Source: Actinoplanes sp. NBRC 103695 (GTDB taxonomy: Bacteria; Actinomycetota; Actinomycetes; Mycobacteriales; Micromonosporaceae). Taken from it: 64,000 bases of DNA. The notes beneath the pieces were generated by a model. It saw nothing but the letters and a program-made list of their open reading frames with translations, did no database searches and was not told the origin of the DNA. Positions 30,718 to 38,639 of this stretch are shown piece by piece; the first letter of the stretch is position 1; each line of letters opens with the position of its first letter. The stretch is taken from NCBI RefSeq assembly GCF_030269485.1, contig NZ_BSTL01000001.1:1-64000 (forward strand), written 5' to 3'. The translations under genes were made by a program, and so were the position numbers.

Positions 30718-32880
30718 TCAGCCGAGGATCTCCGGCGCCTCCCACTTCTCGCCGCGGACGTGGTGGGCCACGAAGGCGAGCACGGTCTCGTACCAGGCCT
30801 TGGCGTTGCCGGGCTTGAGGATCCAGTGGTTCTCGTCGGGGAAGTAGAGGAAGCGGTGCGGCCCGGGCTCGGTCGAGCGGGACTGCAGGTCCCACCACAG
30901 CCGCAGGGCCTCGCCGATCGGCACCCGGTAGTCGCGGTCGCCGTGGATGATCAGCATCGGCGTACGGATCTCGTCGACGAACCGGTGCGGCGAGTTGGCG
31001 CCGGTCATGTCTCCGGACATCTCCCGCGCCCACAGGTCGGACGTGTCGGTCGTGGCCGCGAACTGGTCCAGCGCCCACAGCGACGCGTGGGTGACGATCG
31101 CCGCGAAGCGGTCGGTGTGCCCGGCGATCCAGTTGGCCATGTAACCGCCGAACGAGCCGCCCATCGCCGCGGTGCGGGTGGCGTCGATGTCGTCGCGGTC
31201 CTCGGCCGCGTCGGTGATCGTCATCAGGTCCGTGTACGGCGTGCCGCCCCACGAGCCCCAGGCCCGCTCCATGAAGTGGTAGCCGTATCCGGTGGACAGG
31301 GCCGGGTCGGGCAGCAGCACGGCGTAGCCCTGTGCCACCGCGATCCACGGGTTCCACCGCCAGGACCAGGAGTTCCACGAGTGGCGCGGGCCGCCGTGGA
31401 TCCACAGCAGCAGGGGCACGGGCGAGTCGGCGCCGGCGTGGTGCGGCAGGGCCAGCCAGGCGCGCAGCGGGGTGCCGTCCTCGGCGGTCGCGGTGACCTC
31501 GGTCAGCCGGCCGGGCAGCTCGGGCGCCGTGGCGGGACCGAGCAGCGGCTCGACCACGGCCCCGCCGGAAAGGAGGCTGCCCTCGGCCCCGCCGGGAAGG
31601 AGGCTGCCCTCGGCCCCGCCGGGAAGGAGGCTGCCCTCGGCCCCGCCGGAAAGGAGGCTGCCCTCGGCCCCGCCGGAAAGGGCGCTGCCCTCGGCCCCGC
31701 CGGGGAGGACGCTGCCCACGGACGAGCCGGTGAGGGCAACCCGGACCGGTGCGGGTGCGCTGCCCACGGAGGAGCGCAGCGCGTACGCCCACCGCCCGTC
31801 CGGTGCGATCCGCACGTCCGTGTACGCCGCGTCGTCGGTGGTGAGCCGGGTGACCTCGCCGGTGGCCACGTCGACCCGCCACAGCGGCGATCGCCCGTGG
31901 TCGTCGGCGGCGACGATCAGCGCCGCGCCGTCCGGCGTCCACTCGCCCAGATGCGGCCACCGGTCCCATTCCCGGGTCAGGTGCCGCACCTCGCCGCCGT
32001 CCAGCGGGACGACGCCGATCCAGCAGGTCATCGACCGTTCCGGGGTGGCCCGGGTCCAGACCATGGTCGCCACCGAGGTGCCGTCCGGCGAGAACCGTGC
32101 CGCCTCGAACGTCAGGTCGGGGTCCTCGGCCAGGGTCCGCCGTTCGCCGGTCTCCACGTCGATCGCCACCAGCGCCACCCGCCGGTCACCGGCCTCGCCG
32201 CTCGCCCAGGAACTCACCACGGTGCGGCCGTCGGGGCTGATGTCCCACTCGGTACCGTCCTCCAGCGCCCGCCCGACGTGCCCGGTCAGGTCGCGCAGGT
32301 CGGCGTCGTCGCCGGTGACGAGCAGGCGGGTACGGTCCGGGCCGAGGTCCTGGTCCCAGTGCCTCGGCGGGTACTCGGCGTGCAGGATCGCCGAGATCCC
32401 GCCCTCCTTGCGCTGCTTGCGGATCTCGGCGTCCGCCGCCGCGTCGGCAGCCGAGGGCATCAGGTCCGAGCCGAGCAGCACCGTTCCCGAGGCGCTGACC
32501 AGCAGCCCCCGTACCCCCTGGGGTGGGGTGAGAAGCACCCGCGCGTCGCCGCCCCCGGCGGGCTGGACCCAGATCGCGGGCCGCGGCTCCTCGCCCTCGG
32601 CCGCGTCCGGATCGGGCCGCGTCGACGCGAAGAGCAGGTCACCGCCGGGTGTGAACGCCACGGCCGACTCACCCTCGCTGCTCCTGGTCAGCCGGCGGGC
32701 CGGCCGCTGCCCCTCGGGGTCGACCTCCCAGAGCGACGTCACGTAGCGGGTGTTCTTCCGGTCCGGTGTGGACACCCCGACGACCAACCGGCGCCCGTCC
32801 GGTGCCAGCCACAGTCCACCCACCCGGGGCAGTCCGGTGTACGCGTCGAGATCGGTGAAGGGATCGGCATCTGTGAGCAT
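30718..32880 (-). CDS. S9-family peptidase (acylaminoacyl-peptidase-like)
   Basis: The 720-residue cytosolic enzyme has an N-terminal beta-propeller (LAPDGRRLVVGVS; FTPGGDLLFASTR) and a C-terminal hydrolase domain with GGSFGG (S576), HGDRDYRVP (D650) and DENHWI (H685). LLWIHGGPRHSW marks the oxyanion region. Oddity: residues about 387-441 are six 9-residue repeats (GGAEGSLLP-like) encoded by a 27-bp minisatellite, inserted where the propeller joins the hydrolase domain. The catalytic parts are intact. It probably removes acylated or short N-terminal peptides. It is a distant relative of the gene at 24010. Confidence 0.92.
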   Translation of the reverse strand: MLTDADPFTDLDAYTGLPRVGGLWLAPDGRRLVVGVSTPDRKNTRYVTSLWEVDPEGQRPARRLTRSSEGESAVAFTPGGDLLFASTRPDPDAAEGEEPRPAIWVQPAGGGDARVLLTPPQGVRGLLVSASGTVLLGSDLMPSAADAAADAEIRKQRKEGGISAILHAEYPPRHWDQDLGPDRTRLLVTGDDADLRDLTGHVGRALEDGTEWDISPDGRTVVSSWASGEAGDRRVALVAIDVETGERRTLAEDPDLTFEAARFSPDGTSVATMVWTRATPERSMTCWIGVVPLDGGEVRHLTREWDRWPHLGEWTPDGAALIVAADDHGRSPLWRVDVATGEVTRLTTDDAAYTDVRIAPDGRWAYALRSSVGSAPAPVRVALTGSSVGSVLPGGAEGSALSGGAEGSLLSGGAEGSLLPGGAEGSLLPGGAEGSLLSGGAVVEPLLGPATAPELPGRLTEVTATAEDGTPLRAWLALPHHAGADSPVPLLLWIHGGPRHSWNSWSWRWNPWIAVAQGYAVLLPDPALSTGYGYHFMERAWGSWGGTPYTDLMTITDAAEDRDDIDATRTAAMGGSFGGYMANWIAGHTDRFAAIVTHASLWALDQFAATTDTSDLWAREMSGDMTGANSPHRFVDEIRTPMLIIHGDRDYRVPIGEALRLWWDLQSRSTEPGPHRFLYFPDENHWILKPGNAKAWYETVLAFVAHHVRGEKWEAPEILG
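31559..31720 (-). repeat. 27-bp tandem repeat, 6 copies, within S9 peptidase gene
   Basis: Units start at 31559, 31586, 31613, 31640, 31667 and 31694. They are in frame and differ by a few bases. They encode Gly/Ser/Leu-rich nonapeptides at a domain boundary. Confidence 0.88.
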
Positions 32881-33032
32881 CTCGCCTTCATATCACCGCT
32901 ACCGGATGAACGCCCCCGCTCCGACGACCGGAACAGGACACGCACGGCCTGGGGACGATCACCCGGCGGATCAAGTCCGCACACTGACTGATGTCTTGTC
33001 CTCCCCGGGTCTCGGGCGCAGACTTCGTGACC

Positions 33033-33857
33033 ATGCGCCACCGAGCCCATCGCATCGACGAGCTGATCCCGGAGCGGGTCGCGACCGCGGAACCGGTGCG
33101 CCCGCGCGAGGCGGCGTTGTTGCGGCTGCAGCAGACCGCCGGGAACCGCGCGGTGGCCGGGCTGCTGCGGGGCCGGGTCGTGCACACCCTCGCCGAGCCG
33201 GGCGCCGGCACGTTCGACGACATCCAGGCGATGCGTCCCGGCAGCACCTTCGTGACCGGCGCGACGTCGATGCCGGACGGCTCGTACCGGGCGCCGCAGT
33301 TCGAGATGGGCACCGCCTTCACCTCGCCCGGCGCGTGGGCGAGCACGCCCACCTGGAAGCAGAAGCACGACGAGGGTGACAGCGAGTGCGTCTACCTTCC
33401 GCCCGGCCGGTACCGGACCGCGAAGGAGGAGGACGGCAAGCCGGTGTTCCTCAAGGTGTCCGAGGAGATCTCCGAGCGGATCAGGGCCGGCGAGCAGGAG
33501 CACGCCGACGACATCAAGCACGCCCGGGACATCTCGCTGAAGGAGGCCGAGGCCGTGCTGGACAAGCACGTCATCGGGACCACCTTCCCCGCGGCCGCCA
33601 CGAAACAGGAGGCGGAGCAGCGGGTGCTGGACCGGATCACCGCCAACCTCACCCACCCTGGCCTGGGCAACGACCAGAGCAGGTGGGGCGAGATCTACCG
33701 GATGCTGTACTCCAAGACCGAGGAGCGGGACCTCAAGGGCTGGCACCGGTTCTCCCAGGCCTACCGCGAGGAGGCCAACGGCGAGGTCACCTACACGGTC
33801 GTCGACGTCCGCACGAAGATCGGCGAGACCCCGTCGGACAGTCTGATCCGGTACTGA
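33033..33857 (+). CDS. Protein of unknown function with LQQTAGNRAV motif
   Basis: The protein has 274 residues and no signal peptide. Residues 29-45 (LLRLQQTAGNRAVAGLL) match the motif near the start of the M15 protein at 22459 and of many DUF4157-type proteins associated with contractile injection systems. The rest is charged: residues 130-180 are helical (HADDIKHARDISLKEAEAVL) and the C-terminal part (GWHRFSQAYREEANGEVTYT) is of no known family. No metal-binding or nucleophile motif was recognised. ATG 33033 is chosen; a GTG at 33027 is also possible. It could be an effector or a cargo adaptor (inference). Confidence 0.7.
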   Translation: MRHRAHRIDELIPERVATAEPVRPREAALLRLQQTAGNRAVAGLLRGRVVHTLAEPGAGTFDDIQAMRPGSTFVTGATSMPDGSYRAPQFEMGTAFTSPGAWASTPTWKQKHDEGDSECVYLPPGRYRTAKEEDGKPVFLKVSEEISERIRAGEQEHADDIKHARDISLKEAEAVLDKHVIGTTFPAAATKQEAEQRVLDRITANLTHPGLGNDQSRWGEIYRMLYSKTEERDLKGWHRFSQAYREEANGEVTYTVVDVRTKIGETPSDSLIRY

Positions 33858-33876
33858 CTCGGGTGAGCCGGCCGGC

Positions 33877-34590
33877 TCAGGTGAGCAGGACCTCGCGCAT
33901 CTGCTGGCCCGGGTTGAAGGTGCCGAGCGGACGGCCGGAGCCCGGCTCGTACACCTGGAGGGTGTTGTTGCGGCGCATCAGCTCGCGGATCGGCAGGGCG
34001 ATCGGCGGCGGGTCACCCATCGCGTCGTGCAGGGCGCGCGAGGCGGCGATCAGGCGACCGGCCAGGGCGGCGGCGTCGGTATCCACCGGCACGCCGAAGA
34101 ACTCCCAGCCCGCCGCCGTCAGGTCGAGCAGTTCGAAGAGGTGATCCAGCACGGGCGCCGCGTCGGAGACCTTGGTGAGCCGCTTGGCGCCGGCGTCGAT
34201 CACCGCCACGGCGCCGGCGATCTGGGCGTACGGATGGAAACCGCTCCGCAGCTCGAACATCGGCCAGCGCAGGTGGGCCGCGGCGTCCCGCAGCAGCGGC
34301 CGGTAGTTGCGGCGGTCCACGGCGTACCAGTAGCCGGTGCGCTGATGCAGCTGGGTGACCTGACCGGACAGCTCGGCGTGCGCGGCGTCCGCCGACTGGC
34401 GCAGCACCTCGGCCGCCACGGCGAGCCCGTCGTCACCGGCCAGCATCCGGGACACGGTCTCGGCCTGGTCGGCGAACCGCATCATGACGGCGCCGCCGAA
34501 CTGGGTGCGGACGTCATTCAGCAGCGCGTCCCGGACGCCCGTGTCGTGCTGCACCGGCTGCCGACCCGGCCCTCGCCGGAACCACCGCAT
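33877..34590 (-). CDS. Protein of unknown function, helical
   Basis: The 237-residue soluble protein is predicted mostly helical from its composition (DGLAVAAEVLRQSADAAHAE; ALAGRLIAASRALHDAMG). It has no signal peptide, no membrane segment and no motif I recognise. The start ATG 34590 opens with basic residues (MRWFRRGPGRQ). It converges with the gene at 33033 (19-bp gap). Coding quality is good, so a real gene is likely. Confidence 0.7.
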   Translation of the reverse strand: MRWFRRGPGRQPVQHDTGVRDALLNDVRTQFGGAVMMRFADQAETVSRMLAGDDGLAVAAEVLRQSADAAHAELSGQVTQLHQRTGYWYAVDRRNYRPLLRDAAAHLRWPMFELRSGFHPYAQIAGAVAVIDAGAKRLTKVSDAAPVLDHLFELLDLTAAGWEFFGVPVDTDAAALAGRLIAASRALHDAMGDPPPIALPIRELMRRNNTLQVYEPGSGRPLGTFNPGQQMREVLLT

Positions 34591-34643
34591 ATTGCCTCGT
34601 TTCGCCGTAACCGTCCGGTCGCGGCCATGCTAGCGGCCGTCTC

Positions 34644-35120
34644 TCACATGCTGGCGAGTGCCACCGCGAACACCACCGCCGACGCGCCGAGCAGACCGCC
34701 CAGGGTGCCGCCCATCACCAGCAGGGCCGGCCGGGTGCGCAGGAACAGGCGCAGCAGCAGGTAGATCCCGGCGGCACCGATGAAGGCCAGCACGGCGAGG
34801 TACGAGACGAACAGGAAGCACGCCCCGATCAGCACGGCCGCGCCCGCGGCGGTCCACATCGCCGTCCGCCTGCCGAGGTCGCGGAGCAGCACCAGATAGG
34901 CCACCGCGCCGGTGAACAACAGCACCACGACCGCGGTGAGCGCGACGTGCACGCGGGCGAGCAGCAACATCAGCACGAAGCTCAGCGCCACCCCGGCCAC
35001 CACCCCCGCGGCGCCGGGGACGGCCCGCTGGAACCCCCGCCGCGGAACCAGGGCGACGAGCGAGACAGCACCGGCGTAGCAGGCCGCGAAACCGATCATC
35101 AGCGCGAGCGAGTAGTCCAT
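34644..35120 (-). CDS. Small membrane protein, about five segments
   Basis: The 158-residue protein is almost entirely hydrophobic: segments near residues 5-24, 37-55, 58-78, 88-112 and 128-155. It starts MDYSLALMIGFAACYAG at ATG 35120. No family recognised. The stop of the OsmC gene lies 11 bases upstream on the same strand, so the two are probably co-transcribed. Confidence 0.75.
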   Translation of the reverse strand: MDYSLALMIGFAACYAGAVSLVALVPRRGFQRAVPGAAGVVAGVALSFVLMLLLARVHVALTAVVVLLFTGAVAYLVLLRDLGRRTAMWTAAGAAVLIGACFLFVSYLAVLAFIGAAGIYLLLRLFLRTRPALLVMGGTLGGLLGASAVVFAVALASM

Positions 35121-35131
35121 GGTCGTCGATG

Positions 35132-35560
35132 TTACGAAGCCCGCGCACGCCCGTCGGACGTCACGATCTCGAGATCCACCGGAGCGCCCAGCTGGACGGT
35201 GCGGCTGATCGTGCACTCCCGCTCGACGGCGATGCGAAGCGCCTTCACGACCCGCTCGCGCGCGGCCTCGTCGAGCCCGTCGAGGTCGACGTCGAGGGTG
35301 ACGGAGAGCCGCTGGTACTCGTGGGTGCCCGGCGCGCGGTCCCGGGTCACGGTGGCGTCGACCTTCGCGTCCGGCCCGGACCGGCGCACCACCATGTCCT
35401 CGACGGTCACCGTCGTGCACGACGCGACCGCGAGTTGCAGCAGCTCACCCGGCGAGAACACGCCCTCACTCTCGTCCGAGCCGATGCGCACCTCCGCGCC
35501 GCGCTCATTGCGACCGACGAAGAGATGCGCACCGACCCGTTCAACCTCAAGTCCCGACAT
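35132..35560 (-). CDS. OsmC-family peroxide/organic hydroperoxide reductase-like protein
   Basis: The 142-residue protein has the two redox Cys expected for OsmC/Ohr: one in LAVASCTTVTVEDM and one in ERECTISRTV. GVFSPGELLQLAVASC is the conserved helix start. These proteins detoxify peroxides with thiol partners or act on related sulfur chemistry. The length is full. The start is ATG 35560. It probably shares a transcript with the membrane protein at 34644, in line with a stress-response unit (inference). Confidence 0.88.
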   Translation of the reverse strand: MSGLEVERVGAHLFVGRNERGAEVRIGSDESEGVFSPGELLQLAVASCTTVTVEDMVVRRSGPDAKVDATVTRDRAPGTHEYQRLSVTLDVDLDGLDEAARERVVKALRIAVERECTISRTVQLGAPVDLEIVTSDGRARAS

Positions 35561-35581
35561 GGCTCAAAGATCGCACACCGG

Positions 35582-36535
35582 TCAGCCCTGACAGGAGACG
35601 GAGGGCCAGGTGTAGTTGCCGTTGTGCTGGACCGTGACGCCGAAGTTGTTGCCGCTGCCGTTCGGGCGCGCGGTCATCACCTGGCCGCTGGAGTCCCAGC
35701 TCGGTGCGGTGTTCCAGGTGCTGATCACCTTGGCGGGCGCGGGGATGTTCATGGTGACGGTCCAGTTGGTGGAGCCGGTGACCGCGACGTTCAGGTTGTA
35801 GCGGTCGCTCCACTGCTGGCCGGCCGACAGGGTCGCGGTGCAGCTGCTGCCGCCCCCGCCGCCTCCACCGCCGCCCCCGCCCCCGCTGCCGCCGATGGTG
35901 ATGTTCGAGTTTCCGCTGCTCTGGTAGCCCTCGGTGGCCAGGATCTGGTAGTCGTGGTTGCCGAGGTTCATGCCCTTGCCGGCCCAGGCGCTGAAGTGCG
36001 TACCGGCCGTGATGGTGCCGCCGGTGCGCTTCTGCTGGCGGACGCTCCAGTACTGGTAGAAGGTCTTGTTGTCGCCCTCGATGGACGGCGCGTTCACCCG
36101 CTGGGTGCGGTAGATGTCGTAGGTTCCGCCGTCGCTGGACACCGTGCCCATGAAGGTGCCGGTCGGCCGGTAGGTGCCCCAGTTGTCGACGATGTAGTAC
36201 TCGATCAGCGGGTTGTGGGTCCAGCCGTACAGCGTCAGGTAGGCGTTGCCCGAAGGGTTGAAACTTCCGGAGTACGAGACGCTGCGGCCGGTGCCTTGGC
36301 TCCAGCCCTTGCCGGCCACGAAGTTGCCGGTGTTACGCCAGCTGGTGCTGTAGTTCCCGCCCGATCCGAGCTCCATGGAGACGGTGCCCTGGCTGTCGGT
36401 CCAGAACGAGTAGAAGTAGCCGTTGTTGGTGCCTGTCTGGTTGGTGGTGACGGCCGCGAGGGCGGCGCCGGGTAGAAGGGTCGTGGCGGCGAGGACGGCC
36501 GCCGCACAGGCGGCGACGAGGGAGCGGACGCGCAT
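35582..36535 (-). CDS. Secreted GH11 endo-1,4-beta-xylanase with CBM2
   Basis: The 317-residue protein has a signal peptide ending near LPGAALA. The GH11 jelly roll follows: [20 protein letters not shown], the nucleophile Glu in [12 protein letters not shown] and the acid/base Glu in [11 protein letters not shown] linker of 12 consecutive Gly leads to a family 2 carbohydrate-binding module with Cys near both ends ([13 protein letters not shown] to VSCQG) and several Trp. It degrades xylan outside the cell. A good promoter lies at 36613-36641. Unlike the GH6 gene it has no CebR operator, so it is probably under a separate xylan-responsive control. Confidence 0.95.
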   Translation of the reverse strand: MRVRSLVAACAAAVLAATTLLPGAALAAVTTNQTGTNNGYFYSFWTDSQGTVSMELGSGGNYSTSWRNTGNFVAGKGWSQGTGRSVSYSGSFNPSGNAYLTLYGWTHNPLIEYYIVDNWGTYRPTGTFMGTVSSDGGTYDIYRTQRVNAPSIEGDNKTFYQYWSVRQQKRTGGTITAGTHFSAWAGKGMNLGNHDYQILATEGYQSSGNSNITIGGSGGGGGGGGGGGGSSCTATLSAGQQWSDRYNLNVAVTGSTNWTVTMNIPAPAKVISTWNTAPSWDSSGQVMTARPNGSGNNFGVTVQHNGNYTWPSVSCQG

Positions 36536-36612
36536 AGGTGGACCTCCGGTTGACGTGTGCCCCGGTGGAGAGGCGACTCAGAGATCGACATCAAGCGATG
36601 CCTGGACCGAGT

Positions 36613-36653
36613 ATTCGACCGATCGCGGCAACGTGTCAACAACTTCCGGAAAC
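36613..36653 (-). promoter_or_regulatory. Xylanase promoter with adjacent palindrome
   Basis: On the minus strand a consensus -35 TTGACA (36641-36636) and GAATAC (36618-36613) are separated by 17 bp. TTCCGGAA (36646-36653), the core of AGTTTCCGGAAGTT, abuts the -35 on its upstream side and is a candidate regulator site. The predicted leader is about 70 bases. Confidence 0.65.
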
Positions 36654-36824
36654 TATCGGGATCACGCGGTGGGCGACGTCGATGACGCGCTGGTCGTGTG
36701 TGGCCACCACGGCCAGCGTTCCCGCCCGCCCCGCCGGCACCAGCTTTCCCGCGGGCAATTCAAGATCCACATCATGGCGTACGCGGTGCCGGAGCGCCGC
36801 CACCCGAACCGGCGGCGCGCTCAT
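36636..36824 (-). pseudogene. ABC transporter ATPase with large internal deletion
   Basis: The 62-residue frame begins like an ATPase (SAPPVRVAALRHRVRHDVDL, then ELPAGKL where the strand before Walker A is expected) and jumps directly to the H-loop end: TLAVVATHDQRVIDVAHRVI. Walker A, signature and Walker B are missing, so about 150 residues were deleted in frame. ATGA overlap with the preceding fragment preserves the original operon order. The xylanase promoter begins inside its 3' end. Confidence 0.65.
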
Positions 36825-37048
36825 GCCGGCGGCCGCAGCTCGACGTGTCCGTCCATCAGGGTGACGACCACCCGCCCGCCCGGGAACAGCGGCAGCGCCT
36901 CCTCGGGCAGCTGCGGCCTGCCGAGCCCGTCGATGGTCGCGGTCCGGTCCTGGCCGGCCTCGCGCTGCGCGCCGGCGTCGACGGTGGACTCCCGGAAGAC
37001 GCCGCGCACCAGCTCGGCACCGATCGACCCGGCCAGGCCGGACGACAT
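36821..37048 (-). pseudogene. C-terminal fragment of an ABC ATPase (AbrB-like tail)
   Basis: The 75-residue frame opens just after a TAG. Its end, TATIDGLGRPQLPEEALPLF then GGRVVVTLMDGHVELRP, resembles the tail found on some actinobacterial ABC ATPases (VDRAGRLQLP...RVRLELEDGHV). The nucleotide-binding domain is missing. Together with the fragment at 36636 it marks a lost transporter operon. It could instead be a small intact gene of unknown role. Confidence 0.5.
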
Positions 37049-37075
37049 GCGGTGACGCTACAACACCGGCCGGTG

Positions 37076-37636
37076 TCAGTCGGCGATCTCGACGTGCAGG
37101 AGCTGATCGTCGAGAGTGCCCGTGAGCACGTTGGCGGCGCCCTGGTCGACGAGCTCGTAGAAGACCCGGACGGTGTGGTTGCCCGGGCCGACCCGTTTGC
37201 AGACCTGGGTGCTGTCGCCCTGCCCGGCGTCGGTGCTGAAGGCCAGGTCGTTGGCCGGCGGCATCAGCGCGCCGTCCAGGGTGACCACGACCCGCAGGAA
37301 GTCGACCGGTGCCACGATGCTGCCGGACTGGCCCTGCAGGCGGCCCTCGGCCGAGTAGGTGACCAGGATCTGGTCGGTGTCGTTGCCCGGGGTCATGAAG
37401 TTCACGAAGCTGCCGGGCACCCCCACCGGGCCGCCGTTCTCGGCCAGCGGGACCGGGAGGTCGTTCAGCCGGGCCAGGCTCTGCTCCTGGACGCCGCCGT
37501 CGCAGTCGGCGACGCCGTTGCCGGCCGCGTCGAGGGCTCGGTCGTCGTCGACCAGCGCCGCGGCCGACGGTCCGGCGGCCAGCAGCGCCAGCATGGTCGC
37601 GACCGCCGGGACGATGATTCGGGTACGTGTCCGCAT
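37076..37636 (-). CDS. Secreted protein of unknown function
   Basis: The 186-residue protein has a signal peptide (RTRIIVPAVATMLALLAAG, cleavage near PSAAA). The mature part has two Cys (GVADCDGG; TQVCKRVG) that may form a disulfide, and a beta-rich C-terminal half (GNHTVRVFYELVDQG, LDDQLLHVEIAD). No family recognised. ATG 37636 is chosen over an in-frame start 60 bases upstream because AGGGGGAAG precedes it and the signal peptide begins there. Confidence 0.75.
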   Translation of the reverse strand: MRTRTRIIVPAVATMLALLAAGPSAAALVDDDRALDAAGNGVADCDGGVQEQSLARLNDLPVPLAENGGPVGVPGSFVNFMTPGNDTDQILVTYSAEGRLQGQSGSIVAPVDFLRVVVTLDGALMPPANDLAFSTDAGQGDSTQVCKRVGPGNHTVRVFYELVDQGAANVLTGTLDDQLLHVEIAD

Positions 37637-37828
37637 GGGTTCTTCCCCCTGAGGTTCGGGACGGCCGGAGTGGCCGACCTGCGGGAACCGTGACATCGGG
37701 GCATCCGGGCCGCGTCACCGTAGCGTCACGGTGAGTTGTGATGGGGTGCACGAAACCATCCCCAACGGGGGTATATACCGGCCGACCGGATGAGTCGGAC
37801 AGTGGCGGGCGCACCTCACCATGGCGGT

Positions 37829-38602
37829 GTGTTCCGAAAAGTCCTCACCCTGATGCTGGTCGGCGCGGTCGCCGTGACCGGGCTGGTGGCCAGCGGTTCC
37901 GGCCGTGGCGCCGCCGCCGAGACCGCCGCCGTGGACGTGCTGTTCGTCGGCAACAGCCTGATCGGCACGCGCACGATCACCGGCGAGGACACCCCGGACG
38001 TGGTTCGCCGGATGGCCCGCGAGCGCGGCGTGACGGTCCGGGTCACCAAGGCCATCCGGTACGGCAGCAACCTGCAGAAGAGCTGGGACATCGGCCTGTC
38101 CCGGCGGCCGCTGACCCAGGGCCGGCGGTACGACTTCATCCTGCTGCAGGAGTTCAGCGTCCTGGTGGCCACCGACCCCGGCCGGGTGCGGCGCACGCTG
38201 CTCAACACGTACGCTCCGGCCCTGGCCAGATCTCTCAAGCCCGGCGGCCGGGTGATCCTCTTCAAGAACTGGGCGCTGGTGAACCCGAAGCCGTTCGCCT
38301 CGCGGCGGGCGAACGTGGCGGCGATCAACGCCAACTACGAGCGGATCGCCAAGGCGATGCCCCTGCCGGTGGTGCTCGCGCCGGTCAGCGACGGCTTCGA
38401 GACCGTGGTCGCCCGGCAGGGCACCACCTCGCTGATCGTCAAGGACGGCAAGCACCCGACCAGCCAGGCCATCTACCTGGACGCCGCCATCCTGTACGGG
38501 ATGTTCCTGAACCGGTCGCCCCGGGACGCGCCCCGGCTCTACCTGCCCGCCCGCACCGCGCGGAGCCTGCGCGACGTCGCCGCGAAGTCGCTCGGCTACT
38601 GA
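37829..38602 (+). CDS. Secreted SGNH-type hydrolase
   Basis: The protein has about 257 residues with a signal peptide (FRKVLTLMLVGAVAVTGLVA). VLFVGNSLIG holds the block I Ser (S43), and DGKHPTSQAIYL gives the block V His. YDFILLQEFS takes the place of the block II region, as in DUF4886-type members. It probably removes acyl or acetyl groups from a surface polysaccharide. GTG 37829 is chosen to place the signal peptide first; ATG 37790 is in frame upstream. The acyltransferase gene follows after 37 bases. Confidence 0.8.
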   Translation: MFRKVLTLMLVGAVAVTGLVASGSGRGAAAETAAVDVLFVGNSLIGTRTITGEDTPDVVRRMARERGVTVRVTKAIRYGSNLQKSWDIGLSRRPLTQGRRYDFILLQEFSVLVATDPGRVRRTLLNTYAPALARSLKPGGRVILFKNWALVNPKPFASRRANVAAINANYERIAKAMPLPVVLAPVSDGFETVVARQGTTSLIVKDGKHPTSQAIYLDAAILYGMFLNRSPRDAPRLYLPARTARSLRDVAAKSLGY

Positions 38603-38639
38603 CCGAACCTTTCTTGCTTGCCGTGCGTGAACAAGGGGT

